64,000 nt of DNA, from assembly GCA_025642075.2 (NCBI GenBank), contig JAODUO010000046.1:507501-571500 (forward strand), given 5' to 3'. Within the stretch, counting starts at the first letter, position 1; each line of letters opens with the position of its first letter. Below, in pieces: positions 35,299-48,627 of this stretch. The notes below the pieces were generated by a model. The model saw nothing but the letters and a program-made list of their open reading frames with translations, was not told the DNA's origin and did no database searches. Source of the stretch: Ridgeia piscesae (lineage: Eukaryota; Annelida; Polychaeta; Sabellida; Siboglinidae). Made by a program: the position numbers and the translations under genes.

Positions 35299-38200
35299 GG
35301 CGTCCTTGAAGCCGTCCGGTGTTTGTGCATTTATGTTGAGAGAATGACATATATGTGCCAAATTACATAAGTCGCTGTGATTCACTGTAATAAGACTCAC
35401 CTGGTGAGTAGATTTGCACATTCCAATCGACAATCATTTTGCTTACATAGTGGACTGCGTAGTAGATTCACTTAGGGGGTCTGTGAATGATTTCACTAAA
35501 ATAATGAGATCATCAGTAAAACTGTTATTAAAATGTAGAATCCATTGTTAAATTTATATCCTATGTTTTTCATAATGCAACTTCACCAACTTGACCAAAA
35601 TGTCACCATCCTGAACTGGCAATGATAGTTTTCAGTATACAAGATTATTGTTACGGAGTGAACACAATTCTAAAGATAAAAATCATGTCTATTAACACAT
35701 ATGAATGTTAGTGAAATGCTCCACACAGACATTTGATTCTGATGAGTAATTTATTCATGTATACGATGCATTTGAATGAAGCAGGAATAAGGAATGATCC
35801 CGTTCTGTCCAGGCCAATTTATTTGCTTCTGCTAAACAGTGGATTCTGTTCCCTGTGTAAAGAAGTCCACTAGGACTATAAACCCTTACTAAAAAGGAAT
35901 GATTTCTGTAAAATAATTTTAAACAATTCCCAGCAAGTGTAAGCAGTATTTGGACATGAGCTTTTGTTATGTTGAAATCATTACGGTACCGAAGAGAGAA
36001 TGATGTGACTCTTGTGTTGGACACGTTGCCCTTCTATGATGTTGTAAAGGAAACAAAACGGACGCTATTTAAATGCTAATGCCACATTCTCTACTGTAGT
36101 CTTCATTTTCTTGTGGAGCATCCACTATGTGATATTTCACCCGATATTGAAACATAATAACAAAACAATAGTTAGATTTATAAAGAAGTACCCGGTATAT
36201 CTAGATGCTTTCTCTGGATACTGACTGTCATTTTAGATTTTACACAAATTATTCCTTACAACACCAGACTGACAGTATGAGAATACCTTCATAAATATAT
36301 ATATATTTCCCACAGTATACATAAACAACTAACTAAGCCAGTAAGAAGTGTTGTATATTTATAACACTGTCGTTTTAATAACATTAATACCTGATCTTTG
36401 TTGGCAAATTTGAAGTAGGCCCATGAAATGCATAAATAATGTGAACGTTGTAACTACTGGACATTTCAGCTTGATGTTTAACATACCACAAAATGTTGCT
36501 TATGGTCTAAGAGGCTACATATTATATTATGTTGTTATTTTTGTTGATGAGATGAACTTCTTTACAGATGTTTGTGGAACAAAATGTTTATGGTGTCAGG
36601 AAGTGTTTTGAGAAGTACTTATGTTCAGTGAAAAAACACCTGTTACAGTGAGTTGAAACAAATTCACATGACAGTTTTGGGACTACATGTTCATAAAAAA
36701 ACAGGGTCTGTTTAGAAGAAAAGTGGAGAGTTAACTTTTTATTGTTAAAATATTCCTTTACATATCCGGTTATTGTTATGAGGTTTTAAGCAGTAAATAT
36801 AAATAGTTGATTGCAGTACATGTGTATAAGTAACACCAAGTTTTGTTATTGCCTTAAAAGTTTCTGTTGTCATGTTTTTAAGTTTTTTAGGTAACATTTT
36901 AGTTGTGTTCTCATTACAAACAAAGTTGTTTCAAGTGGCATACCAAATATTGTCAGTTTCTATTTATATATTGTAGTTATATTGAGGCAGAACTCCTCTC
37001 ATATGAGCTACAAAAGTGAAGACGATTATAGAATTTAAATGGATGTTTTTATTAGTGAACAGTCCAGTGTCCATGTTATGCACTAGGTACTATTCTTATG
37101 CATCTGATTATCTTTTCCATCCATTTTCTTGAACGGGTAAGAATTTACACATTTCTCTGAAGCAACACAATATAAATGATATCTACTTTCCCTTTGTTAC
37201 GTGATATTTTCTAGTTTGTAGTGACATCTAAGCCTGGCAGGTATTATTTTTGATGCATTGAAAAATGTATGTCCTATCTGCCCCAACAGTTTTCCTTGAA
37301 GTTAGAAACGCTGACAGCTGCCGTGATTTGCCACTGTATACCAGTGAACCTCCGTCTAAGTTTGTTTAGAGGTGAATTTGATGGTGTATTTGTAATAACG
37401 GAATCATAACAATTTTCCCTTCAGGTGTGTGAATACATGTAACAACATGTGCAAGAGCCAGCACTTTGAAACTTGAAGCAATATTATTATATTTAAAATA
37501 CTAACTGCAGAGAATAATCTGTTGGCTACCATTATCTACACCTCAGTGGTTATATTAGCGTTCTTACTACTTATACTAAATAACAACTTATAGCAAACAT
37601 TTCACTTGTGCTTATAACCTTTTATAACACTCATAGCACATGCTTATGTAATGTCCGATGTCCATGCGTTCATATGTGTGGATGATTGGTAATTGTACGT
37701 ACAGTGTAATAAAATATATAATTTTCCCTTTATAATATTTACTAGCTTGTTGAAATGTTAAACTAATTACATATATGACTATTCTGTAATTGTTTTTCAG
37801 TGTGAAATTGATTCATATTGTTCTGACGCACAAATGGATATTATATATGCCAAATTATGGTAATCACCAGGTAATTAAGTCGGTAATTATCAGGTTATTT
37901 GCAGGTGAATCATCAGGGCCTTGAAACTATTACTTAACTATACTGTGATATTTGCATGTGAAGTTCAGTAGATCTGATAGTGATTATATCAAATAACTTT
38001 GGTAGACTTAATGCTCAATTTACTGTTTCACGCCCAAGGCTGCCTATAATATAATTATTACAATGTAGACAATGTTGTGTTGCCAGCATTTACACAGGTA
38101 ATGGGTAACCCATTAGTGGCTTGGCAAGTGCTGCCACCTGGTGATCATTTGGACATGTAATCAAGTGCCACTCGTGCTTGCCAAGACAGTAACTTGGCAA

Positions 38201-39145
38201 AATATCAACAACTGTACTTGTGGAATAAACGTTGATAATGAATCATGTTTTGGTTTGGAAGTCACTTATTATCTGTTGTACATTTCCTCAATTTGTCATG
38301 TGTCACTTAGTTGGAGAATTGTTTTCTTTCAGAGCATCAACTTTTCGCAATGAAGTCGGTAAATTTGACTTGAAATGCTTTATAAAGTCGTATGAATTTG
38401 TGTTACATTTTTCCATTTATAATGCGCATGTGCCACCACAAACCCGGCCATGACTGGATAATGACAAATGAAGTTGCATCAAATGAAATTAAATGAATTA
38501 GTTATATATATATATATTTTTTAATATGATGACACTTAACAAATACACGCAGATACTGACAAAACGAGTGGGTTATTAATTTTTTTATGCTACAGAAAAT
38601 CATAACATAAATATTCAGCAAAATGGAACACTTATAGATGAAAGTACATTTTAACAACATCTCATAATTGTAATAAATCATAGGCACTGGAACAAATTGA
38701 ACATTGGAGGACAGAACTGGAGCTACATGATTTTTGAAGAATGTTGGAGACTTTTCCTGGTAATATCCCAAATTTATGCCAGAATCTCACTCCTTCAGTG
38801 TCATTGAACGTGACATTAGAAGACGGGATGGGATAGTGGACATAGTATTTGGGGGGGGGGGCATAATTGGTATATATTTTTTATTTCCAAAAGCATTAAC
38901 TTTATGATGACTGAAAAGATTATAAAAAAGGAAAATATTGGGGACCTTAAGTGCCCCATCTTCTGATACTGACACCTATGTGAACAATGTGTGCATTTAA
39001 TACTCTGTGAAGTTGGTATTTAAAAAAAAAATTAACAACAGTTAGTCTGGGAAGTTTGGCAAGTGTCAGACTTATGGCCACATTCAAATGACAACAAATC
39101 TTCCAATAACAGTGTCCTTCAAAAATGTTGATCCAAAAAATAACT

Positions 39146-39179
<34 letters not shown>

Positions 39180-42100
39180 ACCCGCACACAGCAACGCCCT
39201 GTTAAACTATAGCTTTGTAAAATAACAACTGGCTGAGATAATTTGAGTGTAATAAATAACGAAAGTGACATTTAATGTTAGTGCCGTTTCTACATCCATA
39301 GCTCTGAGTCCCAAAGTCGACCATTACAGCAAAATAAATCATGTTCTCTGTGAAGCAAAGGGGCTGAGTCACTCACTGGGACCACCTGCAGGGCATGAAG
39401 ATAGAGCGCATAACCGCACGGGGACCATTTGGTGAAGATCGATACATACTGGGAACAATTTTAATTTATAAATAATTTAATTGTCTGCAGCACTACATAA
39501 AACAGTTGCTGACATGAGCTGGGATGCTGTCGTGGACTCCAGTGACTTGCTTTTCACAAAACAGGTTTGAAACTACAATGAAACGGGGGTGGGGGGGGGG
39601 GGGAGAGTAAGTGAAACATGATTGTGCAATACCCATGATATTCCCATGGTTTCTGCATCCTGTGTGAATAACGGTACAGAGGCAGGGAGCCATCTGCTGT
39701 TGTGATTGATCTTGTGTTCATGTGTAGATAAGAAAACCAACAAACAGCTGCAAGCTGGGCAGAGGACATCTTACAAAGTCGCTGCCAAGCTTTCTCGCTC
39801 GAAATTTATTGCTGGTCTCGCCGCTCGCTTGTTTCCAGCAGGCTACACATGTGTGGCAGGCATACCAAGGTGAAGAAGTTTACATAACTAAGACAACGGT
39901 TGCTTTTTTACTGACAACCTTGACTTCAGACCAAGGTTACCGAGTAAATGATGTTCCGTCCTGTGTTGATATCTTGCTGCAATAGTTTTAAATGAACCAT
40001 GCAGATTTGTTCACAGTTCAAATCATTATAAAAATTATCTTGTTCTAGTGTAGGCTGTATCTAGTTTTTATCTACATGGGTATTTAGAAATCTAGCCCTT
40101 GAAAATGTGTTTCATGAACCAGTTTTCTAATAACGTATACTTTGAGTTTGACAGGGTCTACCAATTTTCCTGGATTTTTGTGTAGAACACCCACGTACAT
40201 CACATGCGCGCATGCACACGCACACACGCATGCATGCACCCACACACATGCACACACACACATGCACACACACACAACGGGTATACTTCAGGCTTTGCCT
40301 TAGGTCAAGTGCTGTTTTAGTTTGTTTAACTGTATGGTGTTGTAGCAGGAGATATACTCAGTATAGCCTATAGGCTGAATTGTTTTAGTCAACGACAACG
40401 TCCGAATAAATAATTATATCTACCACACCGTCAGAGCTATAATATTATAGTGACAGGCTGCCAATTTACTCAATAGAGTCAGAGATCTATGCCGTTCAAA
40501 AACGATTCCCTAATAGACTGTAATTCGCTTGTTTAATCAATGTTTAGATCGCTGGCTGCATCGCTTTCCACACGCTACATCGAACATCGTTCGACGTTGT
40601 AATGTTTACAAATACACAACCATTGACCTTTATTCAGAGCATGGCGGTCATAGGTCAAAGGTCGAATACTTTCCTCACGTGACGTACTAACGTGCGCGCG
40701 ATCAAACTTGTTGTGGGACAATGTACTTTTGACCAAGCGGCGGGTCGAAAGAAGATTATAATAACAAATGGCATGTACACACAAAAGAATAAGGCTTATC
40801 GAAAGTTAGGAAAATAAAAAATGCAGTAAAGTATTTTACTCGGTACAACTGCATACAAAGCAGGCTTTGGTTATGTTTTCTAGCGTGGCGACCGACATAC
40901 GTGCTTGCATGCATGTGTGAATACAAATTTAGTTGCACTTCACTTCAGTTTTCTGTACTTTTTTATCTTTGTTTCGAATTACTCTCATGAAACAGTAATT
41001 ACATGCACATTAGATCGCGTCCCAATTTTTTTTAAATTAGATATATGGTTTTAACATAATAATAATATTTTTCATTCGATTTTTAGCACTGCCACTGGTT
41101 CCTGTAGGTAAAGTCCTGCATGGTCTATATTATCTATTGAATTAGCGGCTTTAATTATAAACCTGTCGATCTTTTTGTATGTTTCGCAAAACTATATATA
41201 AAACGAAATACCATGTACAACAAGTTATATATGATATTAAATGCATACCTACGTCCAGTCACACACACAGTCAGTGTTGCTAGTAACAATAACAAAACTT
41301 ACAAATGTACCTCGATAATCTCGACATGCCCCGAAATTATGTCCGATATCGATTTGTATACGAAATTTGCTTAATGTTGAATACTTTTGTTGTACTATTT
41401 TGAAAAATGGGCTTAAATGGCAGTACCAGAATGAACACGAATTCCCTTAATTTAGCGATATCAAATGATATTTCACTTTACACAAAACCATTTGGGAAAC
41501 GTTAATATGTCGCTGTTATAAAATAATAAACTAGAAAATTACCGGAACAAATCCTGCCGCGATCATCAATAATCCACATTGTTATAGTCAGTGCAGGTGG
41601 TTTTTGCTTGCGTTTATATTGTAGTGTTTTATCAAAATGTGCTATGTAAACTAATGTTATTCTTAAAACGCTTATAAACATGTTTTAAGACTCATTACGT
41701 TGCGTTCTCCGCCAAGAATAAGCGTTTGGCTACGTTTATCGACAGCGGCCGCGACCTGCTACGACAACAGTACTTTTCAGAATACATGTATGTACTATTG
41801 ATGTAAAACTTGTGTGCATGCAGTTTGTATAAAAAAAAACAGTCAGTGCCTCAAAAGTCATGATGACCACGATCCAGTTGTGAAACAAATTAATTTCATG
41901 ATCAACAGAACACACTTTAATTATTTACCTTTATACAAGTTTAAGCCATTCTCCTTTTTACATAGATTACACGTTATTTATTTGCGTATAATTGGTACAT
42001 TGTGATGCGCCAGTTGTTATTTTGTCAGTTCGCTAGCCCTGCTACCCGTTTGTTTCAAGGTTACCAGATGTGTTGCATGTGCTACTGTGCAGGCACGATG

Positions 42101-42299
42101 GTGCAACATTGTTTTAATTATTATACATGCACGTAAATCGAGCATGAATGCGGGGACGTTTTCAAAAGTTCATTTGGCAGCGGACCACCAACATGTCTTG
42201 ATATTAGACCAAGACACGGTCTGCTACAAATACACCAGCTAAGATATAATAGGCACAGTAGATTAATACGTCATTCAGTTGAATGAGCTAGGAATAAAA
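35299..42299. other. Spacer between ADCK1 and EGLN1
   Basis: About 7 kb of AT-rich sequence with no supported gene. The left part must contain the ADCK1 3' untranslated region; AATAAA words occur, for example at about 37708 and 38225, but none is clearly preferred. It also holds microsatellites (TA at 39151-39177, CA at 40203-40275), G runs at about 38852-38861 and 39585-39603, and a possible regulatory cluster at 40623-40700. Confidence 0.5.
40623..40700. promoter_or_regulatory. Candidate regulatory cluster: nuclear-receptor DR1 half-sites, E-box, ACGTG sites
   Basis: Three AGGTCA-like half-sites lie in tandem with 1-bp spacing: CGGTCA (40645-40650), AGGTCA (40652-40657) and AGGTCG (40659-40664). 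The last two form a DR1 element of the type bound by RXR/HNF4-family receptors. An opposite-strand half-site (tgacct) lies at about 40624. Next come CACGTG (40676-40681), TGACGTAC (from 40680) and ACGTGCGC (from 40690). The cluster is in a locally CpG-rich patch 1.8 kb upstream of EGLN1. Confidence 0.4.
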
Positions 42300-42485
42300 G
42301 AACGGCGGTTGTCGTGATGTCAGAGTAGTTCGCATGCAACCGCCTGCGTAGCGCTCTAGTCGCGACGCGGCTGTCGGACATACATTGCTTAGAAAGTGTA
42401 TAGCGTCGACGTGCGGTTGGGGGGCCGATCCCTTGCTCTCTTGGCGAGGAAGGTTAGAAAGGCAAAGGTGCTACGAAACGAAAAC
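42300..42485 (+). promoter_or_regulatory. EGLN1 promoter / 5' UTR with a possible hypoxia response element
   Basis: A CpG-rich stretch directly upstream of the EGLN1 start. It contains GACGTGC at 42408-42414, matching the HIF core RCGTG. HIF hydroxylase genes of this family are known HIF targets in several animals, so a negative-feedback element here is plausible. The transcription start is not determined. Confidence 0.4.
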
Positions 42486-43187
42486 ATGGCGGATGACGCC
42501 TCAAACTGTAAGGAAGGAAATTTATGTGCCGCGTGTAAAGGAACAAACGATCTAAAACTCTGTTCGAGGTGCCGAAATGTGTTTTACTGTAGCAGGGAAC
42601 ACCAGGTAGCACATTGGGAGATCCATAGGCGAACGTGTCGCAAAGTGGCACGTACAACGAACGGTCGAGCGCCCGACACGACGGCAGGAGACGGCTACTC
42701 GACGGGGCTAGATATGTCGTCTGCTTCGGATAGTGGTGTCGAAAGCGGCTCGCCGAATGTCAACCAGAGTAACTCGCCCCCGCCAGATTCGGAGGAACTA
42801 ATGCGGGCGTTCGATCATAGAGACCTGAGACTTCTAAATTTTCCGCGGCCAAATTCGACTCGAATACCGCAGCTGTCAAAGTACGTTGCGAAGGCACTCA
42901 AGTGTGACGGATACTGTGTACTTGATGGAATTGTGAGTGAATCCCTCTGTGATGATGTACTCCGGGAAGTGCTAACCCTAGAAAGGGCAGGCGCCTTGAA
43001 ACCCGGACAACTAGCCGGCGACAATGTGGTGAACCGGTCGATACGAAGTGATAATATAATGTGGTTTGAAGGTACGGAGCGAAGGTACCCTTCCATATGT
43101 AAGCTATTGACTAAATATATGGACAGCATTGTAGGGGGTTTGAATGCCCATCTAGGATCAGAACACATGATCAAAGGAAAGACAAAG
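42486..43187 (+). CDS. EGLN1: HIF prolyl hydroxylase (EGLN1/PHD2 type), first coding exon only
   Basis: This enzyme hydroxylates HIF-alpha prolines in an oxygen-dependent way, marking it for VHL-mediated decay. The exon encodes 234 residues from MADDASN. The ATG at 42486 has context aaaacATGG; an upstream GTG-initiated extension is not a likely start. Residues 14-51 are a MYND zinc finger (C14, C17, C26, C29, C35, H39, H47, C51; CSRCRNVFYC). Residues 54-135 are a Ser/Pro-rich linker. From about 145 the N-terminal part of the 2-oxoglutarate dioxygenase domain begins: KCDGYCVLDGIV, RSIRSDNIMWFEG and MIKGKTK. The exon ends in phase 0 at AAG|GTAAGC, the place where I expect the vertebrate exon 1 to end. 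The iron-binding HxD...H residues lie in later exons, which I could not find in this window. Confidence 0.93.
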
Positions 43188-43958
43188 GTAAGCTGTGCTT
43201 GTGACTAGTGTGGTGTGCTTCGTGAAGTTCACTGTTTCAGTGGCATCAACATAATTGTATGCCCATGCGACACGACACGTACGTGTGTACGTGCATGTGC
43301 ACACAATTGCCATTCAGTGTGACATGCATATACATGCATAACACTGCCACACCCACGTGGAATACCTGTGATGTGTTATCACTATATGAGATATACTCCA
43401 AACAGGCCTTTCTGGACAAACATTGGAGTATTTTTATGTTGGTTTGTTTACAGATCTGTTAAGGTCAGTCCGGTGAATCTATAGACCATAGCAAGAACTT
43501 TACTACTTAAAAGCATCATCCACTTTTCTTCACACATCCCTTGTTAGGACTCATGGCTTTTATACACGTTTATATGTTTAATTGTTTTTTAAAATAATAA
43601 CTTATTTGTTTTAAATCAAAAAAATTTTTTTTTAATCTTGTAGTCACCTAGACCTTAGCTCAATACACACACATTTTAGTAAGCACGGCTGCCCTTCAAA
43701 GTGCAACATAATCTCTGAGCAGATGTAATCTGCCCAATGGATAGTGGCTGCCTAACATGAAGAAGAATTACAAGTGTGAAATCATTATTACCCGTGGCAC
43801 ATACACATCTAAAATATCTATAATTTTCAAATTCCTACTTTACTCATGTGACAGTGCTCGATTTTAATGCGTCAGTTGTCAGCCATCGAATAGATATCTT
43901 ACTGCTAAGTGTGCTACTGAGTACTGACTGACAATACATTGCTGGGTATATAGTAGTA

Positions 43959-44224
43959 CAGTCACGCCTCGGCATAACGCACTTCGTTATAACGCGAATT
44001 AGATATAACGCAGTCAGTCATTGATCCTGAATTTCTGCCGCCAGGGGGGAAATGGGCGCTACAGCTAACAGTAACACTGTAATTAACTGTCACTTATTTT
44101 ATGGAGTTGGCTTCGGTTGCTGTTTTGGGGTGCGCCTGGCGGAATATAATCTATAACGCGCCTCGTTTATAACGCGGTTCCATTTCGTGGACCCCAACTA
44201 CCGCGTTATACTGAGGCGCGACTG
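43959..44224. mobile_element. TIR-bearing MITE flanked by TA (Tc1/mariner/pogo-like)
   Basis: Left end CAGTCACGCCTCGGCATAAC and right end reverse-complementing to CAGTCGCGCCTCAGTATAAC. These TIRs differ at only a few positions over about 25 bp and are flanked on both sides by TA (43957-43958, 44225-44226). Internal gttataacgcg words repeat. The element is 266 bp with no ORF. The TA target and CAGT ends suit the Tc1/mariner/pogo superfamily. Confidence 0.8.
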
Positions 44225-46140
44225 TATATAGTATATGCATCTTTTCTGTTGGACTCAGTCTGCATTGTTTTGATCTGCATTGTTTTGATATGTATAATGC
44301 AGTTCTTATAAATTTTGAGCATATGTACCATTTTGTAGATGGAATTATATGGATTATGGAATAATTGGTTCAAGTAGATATCATCTGTACATGCAGATCG
44401 CAGAACTATAGTAAGAAATGGCATAATAGCTTTGGTGAAGGTTTGCATGAAACATTCAGTAACCAATTCGTTGCTAAATGAGCAATCCATACATGCATGA
44501 CTTGAAGCATAACACAGGGATCCATCATGCATGTAAGTTGTTTTAGTACTTAAATTTTTATGAGAGCAAATAATGCTCGTCTGCATTATTTAGGAGGACT
44601 CTGTAGTCTGTACACATGTATTATATATATAAGTACTGTTAGCCTTCAGAGTTTGATCAACCAAATTGTTCACATTTTTTCGTCAGGTAGCTGTCTCATG
44701 CAAGGAAGCTTGGGTTGCTTTTTTCTTCATGTCTTTATACATTCACTATTTTCCCATGGTTGAAATCACTCTAGGGATTTCTTGGTTTGTGCGCGCATGT
44801 TTTGTATATATCAGGCTTTCGGCAACATGTTGACTTTTGACCCTAAATCTCATCCAGGCAACATGAGTTATTTCAGTAGAACCTTGAAATACAGCATGCT
44901 AGTTAACAAAGAGATAATTGAGATACCCCATGCGGAGCCATTGGTCAAAACATTCATCTTCAAACTTAAGTGTGAGTGTATGTAAACAGTCTCACATGTA
45001 ATAGTCAGACGTAAACATGTTCATTGTTACAAGCGACCATGGGCATGGTCTAAATCGGACAAAACTATCTTCCCTCTACTTATCTATGTCTGTACTGGTA
45101 ACTAGTGGTAACATGGCAGCTCATGAGTGTATTGTTTATAAATCGTGTCCACATAGTTGCACATATTTCAGTTCTTGATTTATTAGGCTTCCTTCAACTT
45201 TGTAAAGCAAACAAATTTGTAAAGCCCTATTAAAATGTACATTGCAAAAATACAGCATTTTTATAAAAATTACCTACAAATCTGACATAATTAGTCAATA
45301 CTCTTGTATGGTTTATAATATTGTTTAATTATTAAAACGTAAACGTTTTTTGGTAAATGTACACATGAATTTAATGAAAATATAATAAAACTATTTGTAG
45401 TAGAAGTTTCTCTAACCTAAATTTGGCGAGTACTTTGTAGAAAAACTCAGCAGTCTGAAAAGCCTCTAGAGATATAAATCTCAAGACGACACATATGTGT
45501 ATCTAAAATTGTCACATATTCAGAGATTAATCTTATATTGGACTTGAGGATGAAGACAGGTTGAAGTGTTTGATACTCATTAGGTGTTACCTTTCACAGC
45601 TGTCCCTTGCAAATATTGCTCTAAATTAAGAGATAAAAATCAGCTCATGTTTAATGTATTACTGTCTGCATTTGTGTGTGTGGATTTATATATATATATA
45701 TAATATATTTATATATGACCTGTTCTAATGAAATGAGTGGAAGGTCAAACAATTTTAAAAATTGAGTTAGTCACACCATTGGAAAGAATATGTATTAAGT
45801 TTTTCAATGGACCTAGCTCACGTACAGCCAAAGTTATTCGACACTGAACATGCCCCAGGTAGAAAGCTTCAAACTGAGACAATCGCATTTGAAGTTCGCG
45901 GTTACGCAAGTACGTGATCGAGTGCATTGTCATTCCAAAATCAGCTGTTTTGCTTCTATTTCACCTTTTGATGTATTCTAAACACCCTCCCTAGTCATGC
46001 TCATTGTCGAAGATTGTCCTGCAAATTGTTTATTGCGATTATCGCAACATAATCTGAGTATTTAGCAATGTTTCGTAGTGGTAACCTAAATTGATTCCAC
46101 ATTGTTTACGGCTAGCAAATGCACACTGTGCATGCGCTTG

Positions 46141-46310
46141 CAGCTTTAAGCCAATCAGGGGACTGCTATGACCCGCGCCCCGCTTGACCCGCGCCCCGCT
46201 TGTTTACATATAGGCCTCTCAATTAAGCGCTCCTATTGGCTAAAGTTGATGAAATTGGGGAATTCCTCTCGCAGATTCAGACAGAGGACATGCTGGGATT
46301 TCCCATAGTA
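46141..46310. promoter_or_regulatory. Promoter-like patch in EGLN1 intron 1
   Basis: Two CCAAT boxes (ccaat at 46151; attgg at about 46234), a perfect tandem 16-mer gacccgcgccccgctt (about 46171-46202), and two sequences matching the NF-kB/Rel consensus GGGRNNYYCC: GGGGAATTCC at 46257-46266 and GGGATTTCCC at 46295-46304. The clustering in an otherwise AT-rich intron suggests an enhancer or alternative promoter. It is unproven. Confidence 0.35.
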
Positions 46311-46598
46311 CCAAATATGTCTGCCATTCGTCAAGGGAAACCCCGGAGAATGCGATTCGAACAAGTGCGATTTAGTGGTTTTGTTTTACAAAATTCATGT
46401 GTGAAATGTTACATAGCATTTCTAAAAAAGGTTACAAAATGTATTAAATAGTAACATAAATGGAAAATATGCATTGCCAGTTGGTGACGAAAAGTCAAAA
46501 TCATCAAATATCACCATGCAATGTTTATACAGTATTTTCTCAAAATCAAGTTTGCTGACATGTGACTCATTTCGTTAGAACCGGTCACATATACATTA

Positions 46599-47910
46599 CA
46601 GTGGAACCCCTCACGGACGACCACCCTCATTTACGACCACCCGCTTTTTACGACCGTTTTTTCATTGACGGAATGTCTACGCTGTATAAACGTTCCCTCA
46701 CCAACGACCACCCCGCAGACGCAACCAACGACCATGGCAATTTGAATTTTACCCCTGACGAACGACCATCCGATAGGTGGCCAGCACATTTGTTAACCTA
46801 AATATCGCAATGAACTCTCATTAAACGCATGACTAACGCGCATGGACGTGAGTAATGCCATAAAAACAATAAATCGCCTGATGACGACCATTCATTTTGG
46901 CGATCTTTTACTTTCTGACTGAATTATGAAAACGACATCTAACAGCCGCTAGCCTTTCCTCACATATCTTATATATTCATAAACACACACTATGTTATAA
47001 AATTAAATCACTTACATTATTGAAACAAATCAAATTCACGAAACAAACTCGCGCAAGAACTCACCAGCAAGACATCATTCATGGCGGACATGGTCACCGT
47101 CGGTGGCTACGCTAACTCTGTGATTAAATATCCATATTGTGTATGAGTAAAGTTTAGAAACTTGTGTATGATTAAAGTTGAGAAACGTAGGCTAAGTTTT
47201 AGGTTAGTTTAAGATAAAACCGGAATCCACATTCAGCGACACCGCGATAATATATCGACGTAACACCACAGTAATCTATGGCTTAGGCGATGTCGACTTT
47301 AGGTTAGCACGATTTAGATTTATGAATTTTATTCTTCACAGCAATTTAAATGATTTAATTTTATGACCTAGCTTATGTATATGTAATATGAGTTATTAGA
47401 GAGGAAGTTTAGCGGCTGTAAAAGGTCGTTTTCATGATTAGATGAGAAAGTAAAAGATCGTTTTGCGGCGCTGGAAAGAACAACAAAATGGCAACCGCGA
47501 TGCATTTACTCAGACGCCGTGAGGTGGCAGCACTTTTTAGCCCCTCAGACCAAATTTTTAATAAATTTAATGAGAATACTTTTTATCACATATAATTAAA
47601 AAACTATTCAAAATGAGGATACTTTTATCAGATATTATTTAGGAAAAAAACGATTCGAAATTAAACTTATACTGAAACGTGTCACACATAAAATAAACAG
47701 AATAAAAATTTTTTTTGTTGTTAATATGTTATCTCATTTTTTATTTTCTACTTTTTATTTTGTGTATTTTACTACTTAGTGGTTGTAAGCGCCCCCTAGT
47801 GTTGATGTTAGTCATTGTAAGCGCCCCCTAGTGTTGAATGTTGCAAACCCCTCACGAGAGACCACCCCTCTTTTAAGACCGCCCCCCAAATCAGATGAGG
47901 GGTTCCACTG
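46599..47910. mobile_element. 1.3-kb TIR element with TA target duplication (non-autonomous)
   Basis: The left end reads TACAGTGGAACCCCTCA and the right end reverse-complements to TACAGTGGAACCCCTCAT. Beyond this perfect core the inverted similarity continues in diverged form (acgaccaccctc / gagaccacccctc). The outer TA at each end is the presumed target duplication. The interior has no transposase ORF. It contains an inverted copy of the dispersed repeat at 34430-34815 and a tandem gtaagcgccccctagtgttg near the right end. Pogo/Tc1-type ends are the best fit. Confidence 0.75.
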
Positions 47911-48627
47911 TAAATACAAGGGTAGAACTTCAGCATTTATTTTACTAGACAGCGGGACTAAAAATTTACTAGTCTGCCGAAAGGTTTACTAGACTAGCAA
48001 AATATAAACAACCCAAATTAAAATTGTTACAATTTGTTTTAAAATTAAAAAACATTTGTTGCAACCCCGGTTAAATAACAAATACAATTAATTAAATAAG
48101 AAATAATTTACAGAAATAAACAATAATTAATGAAAAGGTGAAGATATGATTCTGTATTAAAAAACTATGCAATTAAAAAAGAATGCCAGCTGCAATCATC
48201 GACCGGTAATATCACTACCATTATGAATTTCCATAATTATTCTGGAAATTTACCTCACATTATGGTGTTATGGAAACTGCTCTACTGGACTGTATTAATT
48301 AATGGTAATAAAAATATCACACTAGAAAATTAAAGACACCAAAGAACCGTTAATCTTACAAATAATGCCCAGACAAGTCTAGCTGGTGGCCACTGGCGAT
48401 GCCTAAGAAAATGTCATAATTTAAAAGTAAATGAAGCTGCTGTAGCCAGTTGTTCACTGACAACACTTTATCATGTTTTAACGACTTGGGATTCATTTAC
48501 ATCCCCCTCAGCCTGTGGATGGGTTAGGGTTAGGGTCAGGTATAAAAAGAAGTTCATATTGAAATCTGTGAATAAGTTGCCTAGATCCTATATATAGGTA
48601 TAGCTATAAATGTAATATATTATGTGC

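Noticed and set aside
42396..42485. 30-codon N-terminal extension of EGLN1
   Set aside because: It begins with GTG, not ATG, and lies in the CpG-rich promoter/5' UTR; MADDASN at 42486 is the first ATG in frame.
46236..46451. 71-codon ORF downstream of the promoter-like patch
   Set aside because: No family recognised and no splice or start context; more likely chance.
48522..48540. Interstitial telomere repeat (gggttagggttagggt)
   Set aside because: Only two to three units; expected by chance.
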